A stretch of DNA of 64,000 bases, from positions 19,968,581 to 20,032,580 of the forward strand of contig NC_045147.1 in NCBI RefSeq assembly GCF_008831285.2. The letters run 5' to 3'. Under the pieces are notes generated by a model. It saw only the letters and a program-made list of their open reading frames with translations, was not told the origin of the DNA and did not search any database. This DNA comes from Nymphaea colorata. Its lineage: Eukaryota > Streptophyta > Magnoliopsida > Nymphaeales > Nymphaeaceae. Made by a program: the position numbers and the translations under genes. Each line of letters begins with the position of its first letter. Within the stretch, counting starts at the first letter, position 1. Shown here piece by piece: positions 25,330-40,800 of the stretch.

Positions 25330-26120
25330 TTGTCTGACAATTGACATGACACTAACCAGGTGGACCTTTTTCTTTGACAGTGGCAAAAGTTTGTCCCTCT
25401 TTTATAATATAAAAAATCCGGCGTCTGTTTTTGTCTACCCCAAGATATGCATATGCAGGTGCGCTTGTTTTAGATAAGTTAGATACAGGGACGGCTGCTC
25501 CTTCTATATATTGGGTGAATTCAATTTAAAGGCTTGGTTAGGAAAAATATATACTTCAATGGGAGACACCTCCAAGTCAAATTTTCCCTAAAGCTGGCGA
25601 AGAAAATCTCGAAACAGACGCCAACTAGCTTGCGGGTTAAAAGATAAAACTAATTGAAACTGAAACCAGTTGAAAACAGATCCAGATTCCTGCAATTATT
25701 TTGTTGCTAGATTAAGCCTCAAATCATTTCAGTATATTATATTTCTCTGAGCAGAGCAGCATCGTTTCTGCTTGCTTCTGCATATTTTAAATAGGGTCGG
25801 GTGCCACTGTTTTCTGACTTCACATGCAATAGGTTTGGGTCTGTTGGAACTCAACCAAATCCAAATCACATCCAATGTGTAACCCGCTATGGGACTCCTC
25901 TTTCTTCCCCCTCACGTTCACACAGCGTTGATTAGCAGGAGAAAACCTAATCTTATCCTTTACCTCAACAGAAAAACAAATACCAGTTTCTCATATTAAA
26001 CCAACCATATGTACTAATTTCTCCACATATATAAAATTCTATCACCTAGAGAAGTTAGATCATTGATCTATTCTTAATGCTATGTTTTCTAATTAAAAAT
26101 TTGTTATAAATTTTTATTTT
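25330..26120. other. Gene-free spacer before MYB gene
   Basis: AT-rich, with no gene or clear repeat recognised. Confidence 0.5.
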
Positions 26121-26126
26121 ATATGT

Positions 26127-26136
26127 TATATATATA
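26127..26136 (+). promoter_or_regulatory. Possible TATA box of MYB gene
   Basis: ATATATATAG lies about 300 bases upstream of the MYB start. A (GA)n run at 26248-26267 falls in the inferred leader. The assignment is weak because the surroundings are AT-rich. Confidence 0.3.
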
Positions 26137-26430
26137 GGGTCACGACCGGTGCGTGGATGGTTGTTCGGTATGGCGTTTTCTCTCTCGTGAACCGTCTCAT
26201 TCATTGTTGGTGAGCAAAGTCAAAGAGGGCTGTAGTCCACGCGGTTAGAGAGAGAGAGAGAGAGAGGCGGTTTTTTCTCGGTGAGCTGTTGCTCCGGCTC
26301 ATGCAAACCAACAAGCCACCACCGCATGCGGTTTTCACAGTACAGCCCAACACCGCCTGCCGGCCATAAAAGCCGGCCTCCATCTCCCCAACCCCACCGC
26401 CAGCAAAGAGAACGAGAGACAGACCGTGAT

Positions 26431-27144
26431 ATGGCAGATTTGCTGAGTACAGGTCTCGGAGGAGGTGGGGGTGGCGATGGTGGTGAGAGGATCAAAGGGT
26501 CGTGGAGCCCGGAGGAGGACGCTGCCCTCAGCGAGCTCGTGGCAAGACACGGGCCCCGCAACTGGTCGCTCATTAGCGCCGGCGTGCCCGGCCGCTCCGG
26601 CAAATCCTGCCGGCTTAGGTGGTGCAACCAGCTGAGCCCCCAGGTCCAGCACCGCCCCTTCTCCGCCCAGGAGGACGCCGTCATTGTCCAGGCTCACGCC
26701 CGCCACGGCAACAAGTGGGCTTCCATCGCTCGCCTCCTGCCCGGTCGAACGGACAACGCTGTTAAAAACCATTGGAACTCCACCCTCAAGCGCCGCTCCC
26801 CCTCGACCACCGCCACCAACTGCGATGTTCTCTCTGAGACCGAGGGACTGAAGAAGCCGCGGCGGCAATCGATTTCGGTGTCTGAGAGCAGCTCCGTCGA
26901 GCCGCCGACTTGCTTGCAACTTTTCCCGACCGCTGAGGAGGCGAATGGGGCGGCGGCGCCCGTTTCGTTGCAGCCGAAGATGGCAGACGAGGTGGAGTCG
27001 GGGAGCAGCAGGAGAAGAGAAGGGGAGGCAAAGGAAATGAACGAGATGAGAGAGATGTATCTGTTGTCTGTGATCCATGACATGGTCGCCAAGGAGGTGG
27101 AGAGATACATTAGTAGCAATTTCATTGTAAGAAATATCGGATAG
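26431..27144 (+). CDS. R2R3-MYB transcription factor, subgroup 22 type
   Basis: Intronless, 237 residues. The start is the ATG after a GA-rich leader; the frame is open further upstream but that part has leader-like composition. R2 spans about residues 20-71 (Trp25, Trp45, Trp64) and R3 about 72-122 (Phe77 in place of the first Trp, then Trp96 and Trp115). Signature strings are [19 protein letters not shown] and [17 protein letters not shown], typical of the MYB44/70/73/77 group, which also lacks introns. Near the C-terminus, [16 protein letters not shown] matches the conserved VVQEMIKAEVRSYM-type motif of that group, but I do not see the TGLYMSPxSP motif between. Family members are nuclear and act in abscisic acid, auxin and stress responses; the specific role is unknown. 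Confidence 0.93.
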   Translation: MADLLSTGLGGGGGGDGGERIKGSWSPEEDAALSELVARHGPRNWSLISAGVPGRSGKSCRLRWCNQLSPQVQHRPFSAQEDAVIVQAHARHGNKWASIARLLPGRTDNAVKNHWNSTLKRRSPSTTATNCDVLSETEGLKKPRRQSISVSESSSVEPPTCLQLFPTAEEANGAAAPVSLQPKMADEVESGSSRRREGEAKEMNEMREMYLLSVIHDMVAKEVERYISSNFIVRNIG

Positions 27145-27199
27145 AAGTTCCATCCGTCTCTCAACGATCTTATGGCGCTCATATTGCTACTGATCATGG

Positions 27200-30100
27200 G
27201 ACTCTTCAATGAGAATTGTTAAAAATTTCTTCTCCTCCCTCAACCATCATTTTGGTATCATTCATGTTCATCCTCTTGATGATGGCATTCCACCACGAGA
27301 TTAATGTTAGACATCTTCTCTTCTGAACCTAATCTAGATTGATAACAGAACGCAGCAAACGTATAAAAACTCCCTATTTGTTCAAAACAGTTTAACAAAT
27401 TCTGAAATTGCGTCCCAAAAACCTTTGAAAATCCAATTACTTTTTACTACTATGGTAATATTAGAAGACCAACTTCACTAATTTCCTTCTCTTAAAACGA
27501 ATCTTTGCAGTAAAACTTACCAGTAATAATAACAAAGTCTACGTTAAACAACTGTATGAAATCATATCACAGTTCGGTTGTGCACTCTGCGGATAAATGA
27601 ACATATAAAATGCAGATGATGTAAGAAAGAATGGTTGCAGGTCAACGCTTGAACGGAACAGTCAACAGTGGTGCCACGCGCGCAGATGGGACATCGTTTT
27701 CAGTAAATCCCATAACGTCGTTCTTCGGTATATAAAAATAATGTCACGGTGGTCCAAGTGTAGGGCTCACCATGGAGTAGAAGTGGATCCAAGGAGAAGG
27801 TCTAGGACTTTGGTCCAATTAATGTCTCAAACCTACTCATTCAAATCAACAATGGAAATTTTATTTATTCTTCTGTTCTGTTTGACTAATTATCTCCTTC
27901 CTTCCCTACTTAATGACTTCATACATGAAACTAGCAGTGACTTAAAATAGTTGTTGTCTATATATATATATATATATATAGTCATTGAAATCAACTGAAC
28001 TTTTTGTGTTATGATATAGAAAGGCGAGCTGGGTGCATACGATAGATTCTTTGAAGAAATTAAAAGGATTTGGATCGAGTTCGTGCTTAATTGTCAACTA
28101 CTGGTTCATCTACAGATGTTAAACAATTGGATCTAAATTTGGTCAGAAGAAGTGTCCTGTACTGTATCCAACTTATCGGATACTCATGCGTTCATGATCA
28201 AATTTATATTCAAACATGAACGAAAAGAAAAGTTGACATCTTAGATTTTTAAATTTACAATTCATTTTCACGACTGAATCCGAATATGACTTTTAGATAC
28301 AAAACTAAACCGGAAGTGCATTACAAGAGGACTTTTAAAATGAATAGATATTGGATATAAGTTGAAAATGAATTTCAATCGAAATCTAAATTCGATTGAG
28401 TAGCAACCGAACCCGAATTAAGTCTTAATCTTAAGATTGTATCCTTTTTTAAGCATCTTAATCAGATATTCGATCCATTGACATAAGTTGGTTCATCAAA
28501 TGTGCCAGTCCTTTAATTTTATATCATGGTAGATTAAGTCAGAGCAAGCACGTTGATCACAATTGGATAGTGGGAGTGGAGATCCACTACTTTGCCTGGG
28601 TGACCCCGGGTCCGAACCAATGAAAATTTTATTTTTTTTTCCTTTTTGTCCTTTGTTCTTCGTATCCTGAACGTACGGACACGTGGTCGACCTTGACTTA
28701 TCTCGCCGACACGAGGTGGACCATAGTGAATTCGGGTTCGGGTCGGGTCTGGATGGAGCGAAATCCGCCGAGAGCCCCGAATCGAAGGTGAATTAATATA
28801 TTCAGGCGGCCGGCCGTTCACCCAATTTCTGCTGACAAGCAGAATCTGGCAGGATGAGACGCAGCCGGTGGTCCATGTCCTGACCTCCGGCCCCATATTT
28901 TTTCACCTCAAAACCGGGCTAAATTTCTGGACATCGCATCCCCATCTGATCTCTCAAGGCAGGCAGGTAAGGGAACCCACTCACTCTACCCTGTTTGCAT
29001 CCATCAATCAATTCATCGTCATTCAAACAGCACTAAGCCCCACCATTTCTTCTTAGCTTTTGTTTTCCACCATGGTTGATCCAGTTTCAATGGACCTAAG
29101 CTTAGCCCATCGAATTGGTGAATTGGTAAGTTTCATGGTCTTTTTTAATTGACAGGTGTCCTGCTTCCTACTCAACGCTTTAAAAACAAGAAGAAGAACT
29201 TGGGCCTTCATTCTCGAGGTGTCCTGCCAATAATTGGTTTTCTCCACCTTTCTGGATCGTCTTTTCTTTTTTAAGAACAATCAATTAACTTGAGATGCGG
29301 TCGCTCGCTTCCACATGCCAACTCGCAACTTCGACCCCACTTTGCCGTGTATTGAAGAGAGCACATGGACAACTCCCGTCCAGCACTGTTCTAGTCGGAC
29401 CACAAAAAAGATGAAAGCAATTGTTCTTTACCAAAGAATGTTAAGCTATTCATTCCCCTTCAGTCGATCGAGTCGTTTCATTTTCTTCATCTTTTACATC
29501 GATGCAAAAGATATCGTAGACGCTTTCAGTAATGGTGTCTTTTCGTTCCAGAAGATTTGCATTCTTCTGGAAATCTATGGTGATGTCAATTCCTTGATCC
29601 AGAAGATTTGCATTCTGTTATCATTTACCCTTTTTGGTGTCAACAAACTATTGGAACTTTTACTGTTATATGACATGGAAACTTATCTACATGTCATGTT
29701 ATATATAATAGAGCATATAATTACCAGGCAAACAAACTGCAATAAAATTACATAAACAGTTTTAGAGTTGTCAAATAAGAGAAAGAAGACTGAAAAGAGG
29801 GCGTTTGATGGTTTGATTCGAGAATCATAATTCCTCCCCAAACTAGAATGAAATCAAAATTTCATACTCTGAGTTATCATCTAGATAACTACTGATGGAA
29901 AAGAAGAACACTTTCTAATTTAGTTATTTTAGTTAAGAAAAAAGCAGGTAGCGGGCAGCACAGCCCATCCCCATGTGTCCCTACTTCCACAAAACCGACT
30001 TGTGAATATGTATTCAATGCCTAACAAACGCCTATTTGCTTCATACCCAGAAGTATTTTAAACAATAAAGCATTTTCTGAAAAAGAATTGATATTTATGG

Positions 30101-30290
30101 ATATTTCATATACGCGCCTCGCTTATCTGAAATAAGTAATGATAACAATAAGTCCTCATTTGACTGTACAAACACAAAATGACCTTTTAAGTGAAAATTT
30201 TCCCTTTCTAAGATTACATTCTTTTACTAATTTAGCAAAAGATCGATGGTAAAATTCCTGATTCATCTAATATAGACAATATTATTTTAC
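27200..30290. other. Gene-free spacer between MYB and kinase-fold gene
   Basis: No supported gene. It holds a short (TA)n at 27959-27980, degenerate AACCGAACCCGAA-type repeat sequence at about 28050-28480, a direct repeat of CCAGAAGATTTGCATTCT at about 29547 and 29599, and an inverted-repeat element at 29800-30032. Open frames here are short and unrecognised. Confidence 0.45.
29800..30032. mobile_element. MITE-like element with GGCGTTTG ends
   Basis: Starts with GGCGTTTGATGG and ends with CTAACAAACGCC, whose reverse complement is GGCGTTTGTTAG. The 233-bp span, lack of coding capacity and terminal inverted repeats suggest a hAT-like non-autonomous element. No convincing 8-bp target duplication is visible, so the ends may be chance. 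Confidence 0.35.
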
Positions 30291-30296
30291 CTTTTT

Positions 30297-30303
30297 TATA
30301 AAG
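30297..30303 (+). promoter_or_regulatory. Possible TATA box of kinase-fold gene
   Basis: TATAAAG lies about 320 bases upstream of the start codon of the kinase-fold gene. The inferred leader ends in a CT-rich tract (30569-30602). No transcript evidence. Confidence 0.35.
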
Positions 30304-30622
30304 AAAAACCGGATTTAAGATCAAAAGAGGGAAAGTAAGTATGATCTTAGAAGGATGGTATAGCTCTTATTTTACATCCACGGCCTTGGAAATGGCAAAA
30401 AGAGGAGATATCAAGCACCAAAATGAGAAAAGATGTTTACTTTTTGTGTCAAGCGCGAAGATCAAAGCCCGCTTTCGAAATTCGGGGACTTGTTGGTCAT
30501 TTGAGTCTCCTCCGAACCCACATGGAGAGAGAGAGAGGGGGCGAGGAACAAAACGACCCCAAGGCAAACGTCTCTCCCTCTCTCTTTCTCTCTCTCTCTC
30601 GCTGTGCAAGGAAGGTGCGGCC

Positions 30623-32525
30623 ATGGCGGCCTTAGAGTGCTGGAGCAGTCGCACCAGCATCGATGAGGACATGGTAGAGCAGGTCCTGATGAAATCCAAC
30701 GACCGGTCCGAGGCCTTTCCTTCTCCACCCACATCACCGCCTCTCCGAGCAGACGACGCCGGCAACCAGAGCGGCCCCGTTTCTCAGAAGGAGTGGCAGC
30801 GGAAATGGGCCAGGATCGGCCGGAATGTCGCCGGGGCCATCACCAACCTCAAGACCCACCTCAACCTCGACTCCATCGCCAGCCGAATCTCGGCGGCTTC
30901 CGAATCGAGGCGGCTCATCTGGGGCTCGGTGGTGCACGACCTGACACAGCTCTACCCGGGAAGCCAGCTCCCCGAGAAGCTCATTGCCAACGTCCGCAAG
31001 CACTTCGACTCGCTGCCTCTGAGCTACGCACAGGCTGGGTTCGACATGAAGGAGGTTCTCGCCCACATGCGGTTGATCGAAGAGGCCGTAACCGAGGACC
31101 GCCCGGCCGTTTCCGTCGAGGAGGATGCCGGGGACGAGTCGGACGCTCGCCGCGGCAGCATCTCGGTCTTTCGCCTCGCCTTCGCCTGCAACTCCTGCAT
31201 TTCGTGGCCGGCGGTGTCCTGCGTCCTTGACGACCCTTCTTTCTGCTGCAAGAAGATGCAGATCTTCGAGCGGAAGAACCTCACTCTCGGTGTCGTCACT
31301 GTCTTGGTGCCGGCTGGCCAGGAGAGGGCTTTCCGGTACAGGGTTGAAACCGCGCTGAGATCAGCCACCAGACGACCTAGACAGGCCGCCATGAGAATCG
31401 CTCTGGGGCTATGTGGTTGCCAGGAGGAGAACATCAAGAACCCTGCGGAGTGCGAAATGGGCGACGAGCCGGCCGGTCGAGAATTGACCGACAACTCCTC
31501 CGATCGATCCCCACTGAAAGCTTGTCAAATGGGCAGCTCTTCCTTTTCTGTTTCAATCGATGAATTGCAGAACGTCAGGACCGGCGGCGAGGATCTCGGA
31601 AAATGGCTGCTGAATTCGGACTACGTCGAGGTTGCCGAGCAATTGGGGTCTAGAGTGTTCAAAGGAGTTTACAGAGGTAAGAAGGTAGCCATCATCAAGA
31701 TTCCCGGCTGCGAAAGAGGAATGCGCTACGACGTTGAGTTGAGGAGGGATCTGTTGGAGCTCATGACTTGCGGGCACAAGAATGTCCTTCAATTCCATGG
31801 AGTACTGCTGCACCCTGTGCACGGATTGTGCACTGTCACGAAGCTGATGGAAGGTGGATCCATCGACCGGTTGATTCGCCGCGGGGGCGGGAAGAAGCTT
31901 CAGTACAAAGAAGTCATCAAGATTGCCACCGATATCATGGAGGGAATGGCTTTCTTGAATGAAAATGGTGTTGTTTACAGAGACCTAAACACAAACAGGG
32001 TGCTTCTTGACAGACAAGGGAACGCTTGCCTTGGAGATATGGGTGTAGTTTCACTATGCAATCAAGATGGGGAGGTCTTGGAATATGAAACAGCAGGGTA
32101 TAGGTGGCTAGCGCCAGAGGTACGAATGCCGTCCAATTAGAACTGATTATTTAGTTTCTTCTGTATTTTGATTATATGACTCTTGGCGTCTTGGTTCGTT
32201 TGAATTTTAACGATTGGCGCGGCAATTGCAGATAATTGCAGGTGATCCGGAAAGTGTGGTAGAAACGGAGAAGAGCAATGTCTATAGCTTTGGGATGATC
32301 CTGTGGGAGATGGTGACGGGAGAGATGGCATATGAGTCGTATTCGCCTGTTCAAGCGGCCGTTGGGATCGCCGCCTGCGGTCTCCGGCCGGATGTACCGG
32401 CTGACTGCCCCCTTGTTTTGAAGTCTTTGATGCAGAAGTGTTGGAACAACTTCCCTTCCAAAAGACCTCGTTTATCTGATTTGCTCACAGTTCTTAGGGC
32501 TGCTACTTCACTTCCTAGTAGATGA
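30623..32525 (+). CDS. Kinase-fold protein with degenerate catalytic motifs
   Basis: Two exons, 30623-32119 and 32232-32525, joined in phase by a 112-bp GT-AG intron inside the activation segment, just after APE; 596 residues. The frame is open upstream but the ATG beginning MAALECWSSR follows a CT-rich leader and fits the family start. Residues about 55-275 form a conserved plant-specific N-terminal region (SRRLIW, QLYPGSQLPEKL, LPLSYAQAGFDMKEV, GLCGCQEEN). The kinase domain is about 335-590, of the TKL/Raf-like type. Lys359 is kept, as are Asp454 (YRD) and the APE at 497-499. However, the glycine loop is reduced (QLGSRVFKGVY), the loop Asn is Arg459, DFG is DMG (472-474), and the helix-F Asp is Asn515. 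It may be a pseudokinase or a weak kinase. Arabidopsis has a similar unnamed family member; substrate unknown. Confidence 0.9.
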
Positions 32526-32559
32526 ATAGGTTCTGTGGTAATTGCCTCTCTCGTGGATG

Positions 32560-33780
32560 TGGTTTTCCTTTTTCCGTTTGTGGATATGGCTGCATCAGCT
32601 TTGTGGCTCTCCTTTTTTAAGATTATACTTGGCTCTTTGTAACAATCAATCATTTGCTGCTCATTGTTGACATCTTTTTTGCTTGTATATCAGAAATCAG
32701 ATACATGGAAAAAAAGTGTATCGTTTCACATCTTATCCACTTGTGTAGACTTATAAAAGAGAAAAAATTGCCTTCTCTCTCTTTCTCTTGGTGCACTGAA
32801 CAGTCTTCGTTTCTCCTTTTGCATTGTAAGGTGATTACAGTGATGGTGTCAATGAGATTCATGAATTTTGGAATTCCTACGGGTTAATGGTTTCAAATTT
32901 TCAACTATGTCGGGAAGGAAGTAGAAAGGAGGCTCGGCTTCTGCATCTTTCACTAAACGTGTGATCCTAACTTTACTGCGAGAGGTGAAAGCTACCTTTT
33001 GCCCATTTTTTAGAATAAATTGTCTGAACTCTGCAAGCTTTGCATGTAGCCCTTAAAAATCAAACTGTCCAGGTTCCAGGCTGCAGAAGAAAGCAGCTTT
33101 ACCAAAGAGGTTCAGAGGAAGCAGGTTCATAAATGGGCATGGCCGTCAAAGGGCTGTCTGACGGATAGCCTAGAGTTTACAAAAAAGTTTTCCCTTTTTC
33201 GATTTTAAATGTATCTTCAAGGATGAGCAGGAATTGTCACAGGGCTGTCAAACCGGCAGCCACCATTTAGAATTTTACATATAGCTCTCTCGGGGACCTG
33301 TAGGATTTAGCTTCTGCTCCTGTAAGGTTCTAATATTTTACTCTTTCAGTTACTAATAAACAAGAGACTTGCCGGATGTTGATGGCACTCTATAGTCTAT
33401 ACATTTCTCAGAGATGATGCATTCCCTTTTTCACTGATCTCCGGTTAGTTCCACTAATGCAGGGGATTATATTCCCTTCTCACCATTCATTTCTTACCTG
33501 CTTGAAAATTTACTGAGTATCAGTAGATGAATTTGTAGCACTCTTTGAGCTTGACAGTTCGGCTGGTCTGCCGTTCATATAAGTGTAGGATGAGGATTTG
33601 GCATCTCAAAAGGTTATATAGGGAAATCTCTATCATATGGTTGCACCCATTCTAGTCGTATTTATATCGATTATGGTATTGTAAATTATGATTTTTTTGT
33701 GTAAAGGTTCACAGACAAAGAATTATAAATAAAATAGTGTCAAAAAACATAAGTTTTGGTCAATTTTGGGTCACTTGTCT
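32560..33780. other. 3' flank of kinase-fold gene, no further gene
   Basis: The first few hundred bases are likely the 3' untranslated region. Nothing else is recognised. Confidence 0.5.
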
Positions 33781-33790
33781 ATTATTGCTA

Positions 33791-34055
33791 TGAGGGCTTA
33801 TCTCAAACAAGCAGGCGTGTTTCTAGTTCGACTGTAAAGATTTATGCTTTTGTCCAACAAGGAGTGGATTTGTACGTGCAAGTAGATGTACTTAGAAATA
33901 GCTCCGTTTGGTACCGACACAGCTCTAGATCAAGGAGGTAAAGAAAGGAACGCGCAGGCAGAAGTATGTATGTATGTAAAAGAAAGAAACGCGCAAGCAG
34001 AAGTATGTATGTAAAGATCGCACCGAAGGACTTTGGCTTTCACTTAGTAGTGAGG
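33791..34055 (+). mobile_element. Diverged tRNA-derived SINE copy
   Basis: Shares with the SINE at 39805-40015, in the same order and strand, CTTATCT near the start, GTTTCTAGTTCGA (Pol III B-box region), TTTATGCTTTTGTC, ACCGACACAGCTC, a GGAGGyA block and ACTTTGGcTTTCaCT near the end. It has an internal duplication of an ACGCGCArGCAGAAGTATG block. It is older than the other copy; no target-site duplication was found. Confidence 0.6.
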
Positions 34056-34059
34056 TTAA

Positions 34060-35700
34060 TGCTCTTAATCACTTAATTGATAAATATACCAACAAGTGCA
34101 TTGCTAAAAACAATAAACATTCCAATAATTTTAGATAAGCATATTTTGTTTGTGATTAAAGCAGGACAACTATTCAGACAAAACATTATATCCTGCATTT
34201 GAACACATCAAAATGCTTTTACATGATTTATTTACTAACGGCAAGTTTGTTGCTTCTCAGTTTTACTCAAAAAGTATGGTTTATGAGGCACTCCATTTTT
34301 CACTAAATTTTACTAATATACAATGGCTTGTTTTTTTTCTGTGCTCATCAACAGGCAGCCCTCGTCATGCGGTAAACCCGGACACATCAACATGTCCATC
34401 GTATTTCTGTCAAAATCTCTCTTGAAGTGGTAAAAATGGAAGATTCTTTTTCCCTTTGAATTCTTTGTTTTTTTTTTTTTTTGACTTTTTGTTCGTATCT
34501 GCAATTTTCCTGTTCGCAATGAAGATTTTCACGTTGGATCCGTGGTGCTGCCTCCAACCATTTTTATGAACTTCTAGACATAGAGCAGGCAACGAGGACC
34601 GATCCGACGCGGCCAGTGTACGGGCGACTATTATCACAGGCTCGCAGAAATTTTGAACTTTGTAAAAATGTGTAATAAATGGAAAAAATAATAATAACTT
34701 GGGGATGTACAGGATTCTTTTCCTGTTTTTATCGACAACTTGTCCCACAAGGACGCCTGGCCCGAAGATCCATCCCTCGCTCTCTGTTCGTACATTGATT
34801 CGAGATTTTTTTTCAATTTTAATATTAAAGTTTGTTTGCTAAAAACTGATTTATTTTATTGCCAAAAATGATTTAAGATTGTTGAAAGTTTTCGGCTATT
34901 TAAACAAAAAGAAATCCAAGGTGAAGAGCAAATGCACGAAGAAAAAACGTGTTCGGAATGTAACATGTAAGGGGCGTGTTTGTATTTTGGGATAAGGGCG
35001 TTGTGGAGTAGCAGGTCACAGACGTTCAATCGTGAAGACTCTCTCTCTCTGGACCTTCTCCAGCCATCGCCCCCTTAAGAGGATGGCCATTGCAGCTCAT
35101 TTTTTGAGTATGAAGAACTAAATATCTCCAGACATTTTTTTTGGTATGTACGCCCACCCATTTTAAGTGGTGAGGGAGATGTTAACAACTTACCACTCCC
35201 CCGGCCTTCAATATCTTGAGTTGCATTGGCATTGGCATTGGCAACTACAGTAGTGCACCACCTTTCACTTTTAAAAGGTATTATGCGCTACCATCAATCC
35301 CTATTGTAAAGGAAGACAAACCCATTAATACACCAGGTCATGCGCCATGGGGCCAAAGTAGCAACTAAAGAACTTAATGTCCCAGGCACACGTATTTGCG
35401 ACTTTACCGTTCAAACATCGAATGCGAACAGTGAAACGTTCAGGTGCGTTTTTATTTCTCGTTCTTCCATAGTGGGTTAACAAAGCCTCTTCAGACAGAA
35501 ATCGACAGCATAATCAATGTAATCGCAGGATGGAAGCTCTCAGTATGATAAAGCAACCCAACATAATTGCAAAACTTGCAATAACAAGCAAGCTGGTGTG
35601 TCAACTGCCAGTGACAAAAGACACAACTCTTGGTAACCATTGGTATCTAAAATGGAGCTACACAAATAAATTGTCTTCAAACAAAAAGGGGAAAAAATAA
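34060..35700. other. Gene-free spacer
   Basis: AT-rich, with T and A homopolymers and a small GCATTG tandem near 35222. No gene or clear element recognised. Confidence 0.5.
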
Positions 35701-35776
35701 TCAAAATAAGAACCGTCTTCCCTAACTCATTCCAAAACTTGCCTTCCCTAATCTCTAAACAGCAAGTTAACACCCA

Positions 35777-39189
<3,413 letters not shown>

Positions 39190-39303
39190 CGTGATGTCGT
39201 GGCGCTCTGGAGGAAGGAAGAGGGAGAGGGAAGAGGAGAGCCCGCCTCAGAGACGATGCACAGCGGCAAGAAGAAAGATTTAGGCGCAAAATCTTGTTGA
39301 GGG

Positions 39304-39310
39304 TTTTATA
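39304..39310 (-). promoter_or_regulatory. TATA box of RPS5
   Basis: The minus strand reads TATAAAA, about 115 bases upstream of the RPS5 start codon, a good spacing for a short leader. Confidence 0.6.
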
Positions 39311-39348
39311 GGGAAATGGAGAATGACAGTACTGCCCCTTTTGTGAAA

Positions 39349-39357
39349 TTAGGGTTT
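39349..39357 (-). promoter_or_regulatory. Telo-box upstream of RPS5
   Basis: The minus strand reads AAACCCTAA, the telo-box that is typical of plant ribosomal protein and translation-factor promoters. It lies about 40 bases upstream of the TATA box. Confidence 0.6.
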
Positions 39358-39791
39358 TCATCGGTGGTTCGGATCTGCGACTCGGGGTTTGGACCTGTGA
39401 GGCAGGTGTTAGTTTAGGGGATGTCAACGAGCCGGACTCGGGTCGTATTTATGTTTTAACCGGCTCCAGTGATCCAGATTTCTACTCAACCTCCATACTT
39501 TGAAGCTAATTGGAACCAACTAAAACATCAACAGCCACAACTATATGGGGTTTGGGTTAGATGGTTGAAACGAACTTGTCGAAGGAATTATTTGCAGATG
39601 CGTCGGATTGGGTTTGGATATGAATCGAGAGATCGCAAGAAATCACTCATTTGCATGAAACAATTCTAATGTGCAATTTTAGAACCCGAACCCAATTAGT
39701 TAGTAGATTCTATGCTTAGAAAGTAGCCCTTCTGGTTACTTTCATATTTCCTCATGGTTACGAGTTTAGTTCATAATGTTCTCTTAACTAT

Positions 39792-40028
39792 ATAAACAGT
39801 TTATCTTAAGGGATAGCTTAGCTGGTCAGGCTAGAAGCTTGTAAAAAGCAGGTTTCTAGTTCGATTCTCGTAGACGTTATGCTTATGTGTCTTAAGACGG
39901 TATAGCACGACATCCAAGTTGAAAGGTGTTTCGTTCTACCACTAACACCGACACAGCTCAAGACCCCGGAGGCAGGAAGAATGGGGAACCTTTGGGCTTC
40001 GCTCACCCGAACTAGATAAACAGTTTAT
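39792..40028 (+). mobile_element. Intact tRNA-derived SINE with 13-bp target duplication
   Basis: The element (39805-40015, 211 bp) is flanked by a perfect 13-base direct repeat, ATAAACAGTTTAT, at 39792-39804 and 40016-40028. The head has an RNA polymerase III A box, TAGCTTAGCTGG (39814-39825), and a B-box-like AGTTCGATTCT (39858-39868), as in tRNA-derived SINEs. The body contains ACCGACACAGCTC and the tail GGGCTTCGCTCACCCGAAC, with no poly(A). A diverged relative lies at 33791-34055. The perfect duplication suggests a fairly recent insertion. Confidence 0.88.
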
Positions 40029-40029
40029 T

Positions 40030-40800
40030 TCATCTTTTCTAATGCACATTTAAGTATTTGGAACTGAAGAGATTTTCCTTTTGATGGGGAGTTGGAGAGA
40101 GGGGGTTTGGGGAAAGTTTGCTACATCTCTAGGCAGGGCTGGGGTTTTGGTGAAGGTTTGGAGAAACTTCCATAGCTCCTCTAATGAAGAGGGTGATGTT
40201 GGGGATGACATAGGTATGGCGATGGAGGAGGGAGCAGATTGGAGGTAGATAAGGATAAGGGGAAGATGGGTATGGACTTGGAGACATTGGAACCATCTTT
40301 GGTCTAAGATATGGAGATTGAATCGGGTGATGTATCCCTTTTTCAGGACATTAGTGATGGATACTCAAGAATTGTCGTTGGATGGAGGAACCAACAATTG
40401 AAACTAATCAGCTGTAGATTTATGGAGTTTTGGATTGATCTTAGTCGTGTTGGATTGATGGTTTGAAAGCTATTGACGTCGTTGGGTTGTATCTCTGATT
40501 TTCCTTCATGATTTTCAGGTTAGAAGAGGGCAGCTTGTCATGCTTGGGTTGTGTTGCTCAATTAAAGAGTTCTAGTGTTAATCCTTGGAGACTTTACTTC
40601 TATGAAGGCACTTCTGAAAAGCTGCGCATCCCTCCTTTGCTAGTGGCTTGCGTGTCCTTTAACACATTTGTCCAGTATGCAAGATTGGAAGAAGCGATTA
40701 ATGAAAAAAAAACAAAGAAAAATCATGTACTTGGTCGAATAGAAAGAGTTCTGGACGATACACATGAAATGCTACACTCGATGTCGAAGTGTAAAACTCC
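40030..40800. other. Possible upstream part of LINE, uncertain
   Basis: G-rich sequence with no clear frame, followed by a plus-strand frame at 40508-40816 without a recognised domain. It directly precedes the reverse transcriptase fragment on the same strand and may be a decayed upstream part of that LINE, but this is inference. Confidence 0.25.

Noticed and set aside
39809-39880. tRNA gene suggested by A and B boxes
   Set aside because: No full cloverleaf can be drawn and the unit continues to a 211-bp element with target duplications, so it is a SINE head.
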